Below, piece after piece: positions 43,001-49,150 of a stretch of 64,000 bases of DNA. The position numbers and the translations under genes are program-made. The DNA lies in the NCBI GenBank assembly GCA_046518185.1, contig JBKGRZ010000001.1:806001-870000 (forward strand). Direction: 5' to 3'. The notes beneath the pieces were generated by a model. The model made no database searches, had not been told where the DNA came from, and saw nothing but the letters and a program-made list of their open reading frames with translations. This stretch comes from Scandinavium vulneris_A. GTDB taxonomy: Bacteria; Pseudomonadota; Gammaproteobacteria; Enterobacterales; Enterobacteriaceae. How positions within the stretch are numbered: the first letter of the stretch is position 1; each line of letters begins with the position of its first letter.

Positions 43001-44400
43001 CGTTCAGTGCCGATAACGGCGCGACCATGGCGGCAACCGGCGTGACAGGGCCTGATGGCACAGTCACGGTAAGTCTGACCAACGTGACCGCAGGCGTCAG
43101 TAATGTGACGGCCACCGTGAATGGCAACAGCCAGAGCGTATCGGTTACCTTTGTGGCGGATAACGGCACCGCGCAGATTGTCGCGGGCAGCATGACCGTC
43201 ACCAAAGACAACGCGCCGGCGAATGGCACCGACAACAACAGCGTGCAACTGGCCGTCACGGATGCCAAGGGCAATCCGGTGCCGGATATGACCGTGACGT
43301 TCAGCGCTGATAACGGCGCGACCATTCCGGCAACCGGCGTGACAGGGCCTGATGGCATAGTTACGGTAAGTCTGACTAACGTGACCGCAGGCGTCAGTAA
43401 TGTCACGGCGACCGTGAAGGGTAACAGCCAGAGTGTGCCAGCCACCTTTGTCGCTGATGCCAGCACGGCTATCATTGTTGACGGGGCGATGAGCGTTGTC
43501 GCTGACGGCGCCATCACCGATGGTACAGCCAGCAACAGCGTAAATGTGATTGTTACCGATGCTAACGGTAACCTGGTCCCGGGTGTGAAGGTCAACTTTG
43601 CGGCAGATAATGACGCGGTGATTGCAGCCAGCGGGGTGACAGATGCCAATGGTTCATTAACCATGACCCTGACCAGCACCCATGCTGGCGGTGGGGTGAG
43701 CAACGTCACTGCATCGCTGGACAGTGGTACACCCACGCAGACAGTGCAGGTGAACTTTGTGGGTAAAATCGCCCTCCGGTCATTTGGTTTCGATAATGGC
43801 ACGGTTAATCAGCCGGGAGGTCAGCCAACGGGTGGCTTAACCGCAGCGGTGATCGATAGCTATAATGGCAATCCCATTGCGAACGAGTCTGTTGAATTTA
43901 CGCTGACTAACGGGGCCACATTCACGGATGGGGAAGGAACGACGCAGACTATCACCAGTGATGCAGACGGGTTGGCAAAAGTAGCAGGTGTCATCCTGCC
44001 CAACGTAAGTTATTCAACTTCGTCGTTCAAATATGATATTTCAGCAAAAACTGACCAGGTCAGCGCTACGATCACCGCCCAGGCTACCGGGCTGGTCATG
44101 TATCCAAATCGCAATAATAAACCTGCTGGCGGTACCGGAAAGAATACCGATGAAGTTTATATGTTCTATATTGATGACCAAGGCAAATACGCAGCGGATA
44201 TACCGGTTTATGCTTCTGTTGCAGAAAGTACGGCAAGTTGGATTTATGGCAATAATGGCTCGACTGATAAGACGACAACCAGTAATACAGGAGCAATCTC
44301 AATCGTGGTGAGCTCATCAGTTGCCGGGAATGTGACCGTATCGGGGTCTACCCATGCTGATTTATCTAATGCTACAAAAATTACGGTGGCGTTTCGATAG
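37012..44400 (+). CDS. Giant inverse autotransporter adhesin (intimin/invasin family, multi-Ig domain)
   Basis: Predicted surface adhesin of 2462 residues related to intimin, invasin, FdeC and YeeJ. Domain order: long Sec signal peptide (about 1-42, ending PAIAS); linker without a LysM domain; inverse-autotransporter beta-barrel (about 98-320, with VEGWLSQFGTVRSQI at its entry and GLGMRFF, DYLKISANGYQRLSGW strands); helical plug (AMRKLARSRYDLVERNNNII); then from about residue 475 some 18 bacterial Ig-like (Big_1) domains of 95-100 residues, marked by repeated ANGTxxNxV and FxADNGAT motifs; finally two divergent beta domains (about 2250-2462). There is no C-terminal lectin domain and no cysteine in the array. 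Inside the array the DNA carries nearly identical tandem units, and one domain is a hybrid. Relatives fold the barrel in the outer membrane and project the array outward, for adhesion or biofilm formation; the ligand here is unknown. Confidence 0.93.
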   Translation: MPFSVADHPPSLQQKLVAWVCVALQLLPPLSGIILAAPAIASEQHMLPTASHDSAPKNPFEQQIASGAMALGTTLSDEDRTSSEALSDYARAQAGSAVNSTVEGWLSQFGTVRSQISLDNNFSLDDSSLDMLLPLYDSPGNMLFSQMGARRKDDRTTVNLGLGMRFFPSEAWMLGANAFYDNDLTGNNSRMGLGGELWADYLKISANGYQRLSGWHQSRDFDDYDERPANGFDVQLNGFIPAYPQLGGKLVFEQYYGDDVALFGKDDRQKDPYAVTMGVNYTPIPMLTLGAEQKMGKSGQNDFNVNMALTYQLDQSWAGNTSPAAVDAMRKLARSRYDLVERNNNIILEYRKQQIIKLHLAPERVQGESKSTQTVTAQVSSKNGLKDISWTGGSFQQAGGTIKALDATHYALTLPTWKVAQIAQATKTAKTKKTGKSASDGSRLLNTYVLTAVAQDSKSNHSSPAHLTVEVLPPQAHFSSEATVSGDNAAADGVTPVNVVYHIVDGNKQALPGERVTLVITLPDGSKTTKEVVSDAQGNVSIDVVSLLPGEATVEAQLSNGESSRVTIHFADAQPDAAHSLLTASPKSIAANGKAISTLTLALHDSLDRPLSGRSDVKLHISGIEGTRLSAVKETSAGNYTATLSGTLTGTASITAEAGGSTLSNVTTDVLLTSDESTAQVKDGNFIVIKDNVPADGKTPAVVKVTVTDASGNPLAHQKLTFSATDGALVTESAVTDEQGQVTVPVTHIHAGAVTVTVTVNGSTQAVQLNFIADASTAQGTLSVTTDGAAANGTATNRVELVIVDANGNPIAGSSITFTADNGATVGAASGVTDPNGKLSTTLTSTTAGISTVTAQSASGETLTAKVTFVADGSTAQIATGDLTVITNDAIANGTARNQVQVKVTDAQGNPLSAQAVSFTATNGATIAATASTDSNGLVTVGLTSLKAGDSLVTATINGSSQTVNTTFIADASTAQGTLTVTADGAVANGTATNRVELTVTDASGNPIAGSSITFTADNGATVGAASGVTDPNGKLSTTLTSTTAGISTVTAQSASGETLTAKVTFVADGSTAQIATGDLTVITNDAIANGTARNQVQVKVTDAQGNPLSAQAVSFTATNGATIAATASTDSNGLVTVGLTSLKAGDSLVTATINGSSQTVNTTFIADASTAQGTLTVTADGAVANGTATNRVELTVIDANGNPLENVVATFTADNSASVTDSVTTNASGVAKATLTSLRAGTATVTASAQGLIQTVPTTFIADAATAQIASGAMTVVANHAATDGVATNSVQVVVTDANGNRLNGQSVSFKADNGATIAASGVSDGNGEITLPITSTTAGDSLVTATINGSSQSVTVSFEADGNTARIADGALVMVDNDALANGSDTNTVRATVTDAAGNPVSGISVSFSATHGATITASGVTDANGEVTATLMSTTAGISTITATVNGVSQHVDARFVADASTAQLAAGDFTVASDGAVANNVSANQVKVRVTDANGNALTAQTVSFSAGNSAKIAASGQTGTDGTLILPVTSTVAGDSLITASINGSNLSVTVHFVYDRTTANVFELTAQSDNALANGSAANTVKVVVKDAYGNLATGMDVTMSASNGASVIPEGVTDGNGEYLASVTSLVAGASVITAQTNGQSKSLSVTFIPDNGTAQIVAGSMTVTKDNAPANGTDNNSVQLAVTDAKGNPLSGQTVSFTADNGATIAATADTGSDGTLTLPITSKVAGSSKITASINGSSQSVTVTFRVDAATATVSALTVDGDNALANGTATNSVKARVQDAQGNPVPDMTVTFSADNGATIAATGVTGPDGTVTVSLTNVTAGVSHVTATVNGNSQSVSVTFVADASTAQIVAGSMTVTKDNALANGTDNNSVQLTVTDANGNPLSGQTVSFTADNGATIAATADSGPDGTLTLPITSKVAGSSQITASINGGSQSVTVTFRSDAATATVSALTVDGDSALANGTATNSVKAGVQDAQGNPVPDMTVTFSADNGATMAATGVTGPDGTVTVSLTNVTAGVSNVTATVNGNSQSVSVTFVADNGTAQIVAGSMTVTKDNAPANGTDNNSVQLAVTDAKGNPVPDMTVTFSADNGATIPATGVTGPDGIVTVSLTNVTAGVSNVTATVKGNSQSVPATFVADASTAIIVDGAMSVVADGAITDGTASNSVNVIVTDANGNLVPGVKVNFAADNDAVIAASGVTDANGSLTMTLTSTHAGGGVSNVTASLDSGTPTQTVQVNFVGKIALRSFGFDNGTVNQPGGQPTGGLTAAVIDSYNGNPIANESVEFTLTNGATFTDGEGTTQTITSDADGLAKVAGVILPNVSYSTSSFKYDISAKTDQVSATITAQATGLVMYPNRNNKPAGGTGKNTDEVYMFYIDDQGKYAADIPVYASVAESTASWIYGNNGSTDKTTTSNTGAISIVVSSSVAGNVTVSGSTHADLSNATKITVAFR
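39432..40012 (+). repeat. Adhesin tandem duplication, copy 1 (591-bp period)
   Basis: Nearly identical to 40023-40603 at an offset of 591 bp (197 codons, two Ig-like domains); only scattered silent-type differences are seen, for example around 40077 and 40140. Identity stops where the next domain starts to diverge. Confidence 0.9.
40023..40603 (+). repeat. Adhesin tandem duplication, copy 2 (591-bp period)
   Basis: Second copy of the two-domain unit starting at 39432. The near-absence of differences indicates a recent duplication or ongoing gene conversion. Confidence 0.9.
41983..42570 (+). repeat. Adhesin A-B domain pair, unit 1 (588-bp period)
   Basis: Two Ig-like domains (A with ATADTGSDGTLTLPIT, B with VPDMTVTFSADNGAT) repeated at 42571 with an offset of exactly 588 bp (196 codons). 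Confidence 0.88.
42571..43158 (+). repeat. Adhesin A-B domain pair, unit 2 (588-bp period)
   Basis: Second A-B pair, a near-copy of 41983-42570 with a few amino-acid changes (for example APANG to ALANG, and SSKITAS to SSQITAS). Confidence 0.88.
43159..43455 (+). repeat. Adhesin hybrid A/B domain, unit 3
   Basis: A 297-bp unit that begins as domain A and switches at about 43270-43279, inside the shared GGNAAYCCG word, to domain B. It is one domain long where the previous units are two, as expected from unequal recombination that removed one domain length. Confidence 0.85.
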
Positions 44401-44432
44401 CCTAAACTTCGCTCTTCGCAGCGGAACTTAGG
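44401..44432 (+). other. Imperfect inverted repeat after the adhesin stop
   Basis: CCTAAACTTCGCT and AGCGGAACTTAGG can fold into an imperfect hairpin directly after the stop codon; the duplicated terminator follows. Confidence 0.5.
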
Positions 44433-44441
44433 TTCGTTGGT

Positions 44442-44473
44442 CTACTGACAAAAAGCCCCGGATAAAACCGGGG
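44442..44473. repeat. Right 32-bp direct repeat (lpxL stop plus terminator stem)
   Basis: Identical to 35845-35876, including the TACTGA that ends lpxL, although here it follows no lpxL sequence. The next bases differ (CTTTCACTTTTG against TTTTTCTTTTGG). Confidence 0.9.
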
Positions 44474-44482
44474 CTTTCACTT
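44454..44482 (+). terminator. Adhesin terminator (duplicate of the lpxL terminator)
   Basis: AGCCCCGG-ATAAAA-CCGGGGCT is a perfect 8-bp stem, followed by TTCACTTTT. It ends the adhesin transcript before mdtG. Confidence 0.8.
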
Positions 44483-44583
44483 TTGTATCGCCGTCGCGGA
44501 TTGCAGTCATGAAGTAGCAGGCGCATAATTAGCCTGCTTACGACTTCATTTTGAACATCCCTTACGCCATTACGCGGAACCCT

Positions 44584-45840
44584 ATGCACGCCTCAGATGC
44601 CCCCATAAACTGGAAACGGAATCTCACCATTGCCTGGATTGGCTGCTTTCTCACCGGCGCGGCATTCAGCCTGGTGATGCCCTTCCTACCGCTGTACGTC
44701 GAACAACTTGGTGTCACCGGTCACAGCGCGCTGAATATGTGGTCCGGGCTGGTGTTCAGCATTACCTTTCTTTTTTCCGCCGTTGCGTCGCCATTCTGGG
44801 GCGGTCTGGCCGATCGCAAAGGGCGAAAAATCATGCTGCTGCGCTCTGCGCTGGGCATGTCGATTGTGATGGTGTTGATGGGCATGGCGCAGGACATCTG
44901 GCAATTTTTGGTGCTGCGCGCCGTGCTGGGGTTACTCGGCGGCTTTGTGCCTAATGCTAACGCGCTGATTGCCACCCAAATTCCACGCCATAAAAGCGGC
45001 TGGGCACTCGGGACGCTCTCGACCGGTGCGGTCAGCGGGGCGCTGTTAGGTCCGCTGGCGGGCGGCCTGTTGGCTGACAGCTACGGCCTGCGCCCGGTGT
45101 TCTTTATCACTGCCAGCGTGCTGTTTCTGTGCTTCCTGCTGACGCTGCTGCTGATCCGCGAACAGTTCGTGCCGGTGCCAAAAAAAGAGATGTTGCATGC
45201 TAAAGACGTTTTCTCGTCGCTGAAAAGCCCGAAGCTGGTGCTGTGCCTGTTTGTAACCTCGATGATTATTCAGGTCGCCACCGGCTCGATTGCGCCGATC
45301 CTAACGCTGTACGTGCGTGAACTGGCGGGTAACGTCAGTAACATCGCCTTTATCAGTGGGATGATTGCCTCGGTGCCCGGCGTGGCTGCCCTGCTTAGCG
45401 CCCCTCGGCTTGGCAAGTTAGGCGACAGAATTGGCCCGGAAAAAATCCTGATCGTCGCGCTGATTGTCTCAGTGTTACTGCTGGTGCCGATGGCGTTTGT
45501 TCAAACCCCGTGGCAGCTTGGCGTCCTGCGTTTCCTGCTGGGTGCCGCGGACGGCGCCCTGCTGCCGGTGGTGCAAACGCTGCTGGTCTACAACTCAACC
45601 AATCAGATTGCCGGGCGCATTTTCAGTTATAACCAGTCGTTCCGTGATATTGGCAACGTCACCGGGCCGCTGATCGGCGCCTCGGTGTCGGCCAGTTACG
45701 GCTTTCGCGCGGTGTTCTTCGTGACCGCGGGCGTAGTGTTGTTTAACGCCGTGTATACGGCATTCAGCCTGCGCCGCACGCGCCGGGCCCCCCTCTCCTC
45801 CCCCGACGGAGAAAATGACGATACCCCTGTCGTTAATTAA
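44584..45840 (+). CDS. mdtG: MFS multidrug transporter MdtG
   Basis: Inner-membrane efflux transporter of the DHA1 family; E. coli MdtG (YceE) gives fosfomycin and deoxycholate tolerance and belongs to the marA/soxS/rob regulon. I chose the ATG at 44584 (MHASDAPINWKRN), giving 418 residues, since the E. coli protein aligns from its own PINWKRN; 11 open codons upstream are possible. 12 hydrophobic segments and motif A GGLADRKGRK are visible. The C-terminus is about ten residues longer than E. coli. I did not find a convincing marbox upstream. Confidence 0.94.
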   Translation: MHASDAPINWKRNLTIAWIGCFLTGAAFSLVMPFLPLYVEQLGVTGHSALNMWSGLVFSITFLFSAVASPFWGGLADRKGRKIMLLRSALGMSIVMVLMGMAQDIWQFLVLRAVLGLLGGFVPNANALIATQIPRHKSGWALGTLSTGAVSGALLGPLAGGLLADSYGLRPVFFITASVLFLCFLLTLLLIREQFVPVPKKEMLHAKDVFSSLKSPKLVLCLFVTSMIIQVATGSIAPILTLYVRELAGNVSNIAFISGMIASVPGVAALLSAPRLGKLGDRIGPEKILIVALIVSVLLLVPMAFVQTPWQLGVLRFLLGAADGALLPVVQTLLVYNSTNQIAGRIFSYNQSFRDIGNVTGPLIGASVSASYGFRAVFFVTAGVVLFNAVYTAFSLRRTRRAPLSSPDGENDDTPVVN

Positions 45841-45934
45841 TTCATCCGGATGATTTTTGGCCCTTGGTCCTTGCATATCCGAAACTTCGTCTATTCTTTT
45901 CCTGAAAACCACGTCAAACCGCAGGGAGAATGAG

Positions 45935-46309
45935 ATGACCATGTACGCCACGCTCGACGAAGCTATTGATGCGGCACGCGAAGAGTTTATCGCCAACAGC
46001 CCCAACGCCGGGGAAGATGAACTGAGCGTTCAACAATTCAATCTGCAAAAATACATCCTGCAAGATGGGGACATTATGTGGCAGGCGGAATTCTTTGCCG
46101 ATGAAGGTGATGAGGGGGAATGCCTGCCGATGCTCAGTGGAGAAGGCGCGCAGAGCGTCTTTGACGGGGATTTCGACGAGATAGAGCTGACCACAGAGTG
46201 GATCGAAGAAAATACGCTCCATGAATGGGATGAAGGCGAATTTCAACTCGAACCGCCGCTGGACACGGAAGAGGGCCAGACGGCAGCCGACGAGTGGGAT
46301 GAACGCTGA
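45935..46309 (+). CDS. msyB: Acidic protein MsyB
   Basis: Very acidic 124-residue protein known in E. coli as a multicopy suppressor of secY/secA defects; mechanism unclear. The ATG at 45935 (MTMYATLDEAIDAAREEF), preceded by GGGAG, matches the family start; 26 open codons upstream were rejected. The C-terminal EFQLEPPLDTEEGQTAADEW is nearly identical to E. coli. Its stop codon directly abuts that of yceK on the other strand. Confidence 0.95.
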   Translation: MTMYATLDEAIDAAREEFIANSPNAGEDELSVQQFNLQKYILQDGDIMWQAEFFADEGDEGECLPMLSGEGAQSVFDGDFDEIELTTEWIEENTLHEWDEGEFQLEPPLDTEEGQTAADEWDER

Positions 46310-46552
46310 TTACTCGTATGGGCCGTGATGGGCGTCAATCGGCAGCAATAGCGTGTCGAACACCAGCGAAAACGGCAGGTCGAGGATAGTAATATAGCGC
46401 CAGGCTGAATCACGCACGTCCCACTGCACGCCGGGGTAATACTGATTCCCATGTCCCTGCCCCGGAATGGTTCGGCTGATTATACTGCCGCAGCCGCTGA
46501 GCATCAGCGCCATCAGGCCGAGGGCCATCGCTCTTACCAGATGCTTGTTCAT
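46310..46552 (-). CDS. yceK: DUF1375 lipoprotein YceK
   Basis: Predicted outer-membrane lipoprotein of about 80 residues. The start at 46550-46552 (MNKHLVRAMALGLMALMLSGC) gives a signal peptide ending in lipobox LSGC, followed by the family-conserved GSIISRTIPGQGHGNQYYPG; the C-terminus is HHGPYE. Ten open codons upstream run through the opgH terminator. Function unknown; it ends tail-to-tail with msyB. Confidence 0.92.
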   Translation of the reverse strand: MNKHLVRAMALGLMALMLSGCGSIISRTIPGQGHGNQYYPGVQWDVRDSAWRYITILDLPFSLVFDTLLLPIDAHHGPYE

Positions 46553-46564
46553 CAAAACCTCATA

Positions 46565-46598
46565 TAAAAAAATACCGGCCAACTGACCGGTATTTTAT
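46565..46598 (-). terminator. opgGH terminator
   Basis: AATACCGG-(TCAGTTGG)-CCGGTATT followed by TTTTTT on the minus strand, between opgH and yceK. Confidence 0.85.
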
Positions 46599-46621
46599 TT
46601 TCACGCAGCGTTTGGCCGCAA

Positions 46622-49150
46622 TTACTTCGCTTTCAACGCCATTGGGTTCAGCGTGATATTCGCGTAATGGCTGACCCACGAAGAGTAGCGCTCCGGGGAG
46701 GACCAGACGCGATAGTGCATCCGCGACAGGGTCACCGGGTCGCTCAACAGCACCAGACGACGATCGCGTGTCAGTTTGTCCGGGGTGTCGTTAAGCGCCT
46801 GCTCAACGTGACGATCACGGGCAATCTCCAGCACATCGCTTGCGCGGTGACGCGCAGTGGCCATTGCGGTCGCCAGGGCGTTAAATGACGGGTTAAATAC
46901 CGCGTGCATAAAGCCATCATCCAGCGAACGGGTGCGGTTCAGTGCCACATACCTGTCGGTGTCTTTCAGAACCTGCGGCGGAGAATACTCTTCCGGGATC
47001 AGGAACAGTTTCCAGCGTTTGGTGCGCAGACCGACGGTCGAACGGCTGGAAATCACCGAGACGAACGGCGACAGGATCAGCGAGAACACAATCGGTGCCA
47101 GCCAGAACAGGAAGCGCAGATCCAGCCATGCCATGCCAGCCGCCCACACCAGACCCAGCAGCAGCTGAGAGCCGTGGCGCATGAAGGCTTCACCCCAAGG
47201 AGTAGAGTCATCATCACGCTGCGGGGAGTTCCACACCACTTCCCAACCGAGGAATGCACTGACCACGAACACAGTATGGAACAGCATACGTACCGGGGCC
47301 AGCAGGACTGAGAACAGCACTTCCAGCAGCAGAGAGAGCGTAACGCGGAAGAAGCCACCAAACTCTTTCGAGCCTTTGCACCAGATAAGAATGATGCTCA
47401 GCAGCTTCGGCAGGAACAGCAGCACCATCGTCGAGGCAAACAGCGCAATCGCCAGTTCAGGACGCCACTGCGGCCAAACCGGGAAAAGCTGACGCGGTTG
47501 CAGGAAGTACTGCGGCTCGGTGAGCGCATGAACGACCTGCAGCGCGGTAGACAACGCCAGGAACATAAACCACAGCGGAGCCGACAGATAGGACATCACG
47601 CCGGTCAGGAACACCGCCCGGTGTACCGGGTGCATCCCTTTCACCAGGAACAGACGGAAGTTCATCAGGTTACCGTGGCACCAGCGACGGTCACGCTTCA
47701 GTTCATCCAGCAGGTTCGGCGGCAGCTCTTCATACGATCCCGGCAGGTCATAGGCAATCCACACTCCCCATCCGGCTCGACGCATCAGCGCCGCTTCCAC
47801 GAAGTCGTGGGAGAGGATAGATCCGGCGAAGGAGCCTTCACCCGGCAGCGGAGCCAGCGCACAGTGCTCAATGAACGGCTTCACGCGGATAATGGCGTTG
47901 TGACCCCAGTAGTGGGACTCTCCCAACTGCCAGAAGTGCAGACCGGCGGTAAACAGCGGGCCGTACACACGGGTCGCAAACTGCTGGCAACGCGCGTACA
48001 GCGTGTCCATTCCGGACGCTTTCGGCGAAGACTGGATGATCCCGGCGTTCGGATTGGCTTCCATCAGACGCACCAGACCGCACAGGCAGTCGCCGGTCAT
48101 TACGGAGTCTGCATCCAGCACCACCATGTAGCTGTACTGGTTGCCCCACCGGCGGCAGAAGTCATCAATGTTTCCGCTTTTACGCTTCACACGACGGCGA
48201 CGACGACGGTAGAAAATCTGCCCTTCGCCCTGCACTTCTGCAATCAGCTCCATCCACGCTTTCTGCTCACGCATACAGATATCAGGATCGTAGCTGTCGC
48301 TGAGAATGTAGACGTCGAAGTGCTTGTGGTTGCCGGTGGCTTTCACCGATTCCCAGGTCGCACGCAGACCCGCAAATACGCGGTCAACGTCTTCATTACA
48401 GATAGGCATGATAAGCGCGGTGCGATGCTCAGGATTCAGCGCCTCGTCACCGACGGTAGACGCAGAAATACTGTATTTATCGCGGCCAATCAGCAACTGC
48501 AGGAAGCCCATCAACGCGGTCCAGAATCCGGCAGAGACCCAACAGAACAGGATAGCAAACAGGATGAGGATCCCGGTTTGCAGAACGTAGGGCAGGAGCT
48601 GCATAAAGGAAACCAGCAGATCCTGACCGCGCATGTCCATTGGGTTAACCAGCGCCCAGCCCTGGTACGGCAGAATGGTTTTCATGTACCAGGTGGCGAC
48701 CACGGTTTGCGCCAGCGTCAGCAGCAACAGGATGTAACGACGGATGGTCCCGACGGTACGCCATTTGGCTTCATGCTCACGCTCTTCCTGGGTCAGACGC
48801 GACAGATAACGCGGCTGAACCTCACGGCCCAGCATTCTGTCCCAGAAGCGCCCAATCGGGTTGGTCCGCCACGGATCGGGGAACATAGATGAACGCGTCG
48901 CCTTCGGCATGGCTTCGAGCTGAGTGCGTCCTTCCGCGTCTTTGATCAACTGCCCTTCAGCCAGCGAATCCGGCCACGCCTGCTCCAGGCGCGCTTTTAC
49001 CGAGCCGAGCGGGGAATCATCTTCACGCGCGATCGGGGTATGTTCAGTATCCAGCGCCTGATGCAGAGCACGAAAATCAGTGGTCGGCAATGCCGCTTTC
49101 TCAGCATCTGAGAGCGGCATCGCATCGATATACTCGTTTATCTTATTCAT
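46622..49150 (-). CDS. opgH: Glucans biosynthesis glucosyltransferase OpgH
   Basis: Inner-membrane family-2 glucosyltransferase that makes the beta-glucan backbone of osmoregulated periplasmic glucans from UDP-glucose; in E. coli it also antagonises FtsZ according to UDP-glucose supply. The start at 49148-49150 (MNKINEYIDAMPLSDAE) gives 842 residues. About eight membrane segments flank a cytoplasmic catalytic domain with VVLDADSVMTG (DxD-type) and RDRRWCHGN (QxxRW-like) motifs. Its ATG overlaps the opgG stop by 8 nt. Confidence 0.97.
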   Translation of the reverse strand: MNKINEYIDAMPLSDAEKAALPTTDFRALHQALDTEHTPIAREDDSPLGSVKARLEQAWPDSLAEGQLIKDAEGRTQLEAMPKATRSSMFPDPWRTNPIGRFWDRMLGREVQPRYLSRLTQEEREHEAKWRTVGTIRRYILLLLTLAQTVVATWYMKTILPYQGWALVNPMDMRGQDLLVSFMQLLPYVLQTGILILFAILFCWVSAGFWTALMGFLQLLIGRDKYSISASTVGDEALNPEHRTALIMPICNEDVDRVFAGLRATWESVKATGNHKHFDVYILSDSYDPDICMREQKAWMELIAEVQGEGQIFYRRRRRRVKRKSGNIDDFCRRWGNQYSYMVVLDADSVMTGDCLCGLVRLMEANPNAGIIQSSPKASGMDTLYARCQQFATRVYGPLFTAGLHFWQLGESHYWGHNAIIRVKPFIEHCALAPLPGEGSFAGSILSHDFVEAALMRRAGWGVWIAYDLPGSYEELPPNLLDELKRDRRWCHGNLMNFRLFLVKGMHPVHRAVFLTGVMSYLSAPLWFMFLALSTALQVVHALTEPQYFLQPRQLFPVWPQWRPELAIALFASTMVLLFLPKLLSIILIWCKGSKEFGGFFRVTLSLLLEVLFSVLLAPVRMLFHTVFVVSAFLGWEVVWNSPQRDDDSTPWGEAFMRHGSQLLLGLVWAAGMAWLDLRFLFWLAPIVFSLILSPFVSVISSRSTVGLRTKRWKLFLIPEEYSPPQVLKDTDRYVALNRTRSLDDGFMHAVFNPSFNALATAMATARHRASDVLEIARDRHVEQALNDTPDKLTRDRRLVLLSDPVTLSRMHYRVWSSPERYSSWVSHYANITLNPMALKAK

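Noticed and set aside
39340..43460. Regular repeats that might suggest a CRISPR array
   Set aside because: The period is 291-300 or about 590 bp, the repeats are coding and in frame, and there are no short identical repeats with unique spacers.
44480..44583. A mar/sox/rob box before mdtG
   Set aside because: E. coli mdtG is a SoxS/MarA target, but no segment here matches the degenerate 20-bp consensus convincingly.
47498..48892. 464-codon frame antisense to opgH
   Set aside because: Shadow frame within a conserved membrane glucosyltransferase; composition (His/Gln/Arg-rich) is typical of reverse-strand translation.
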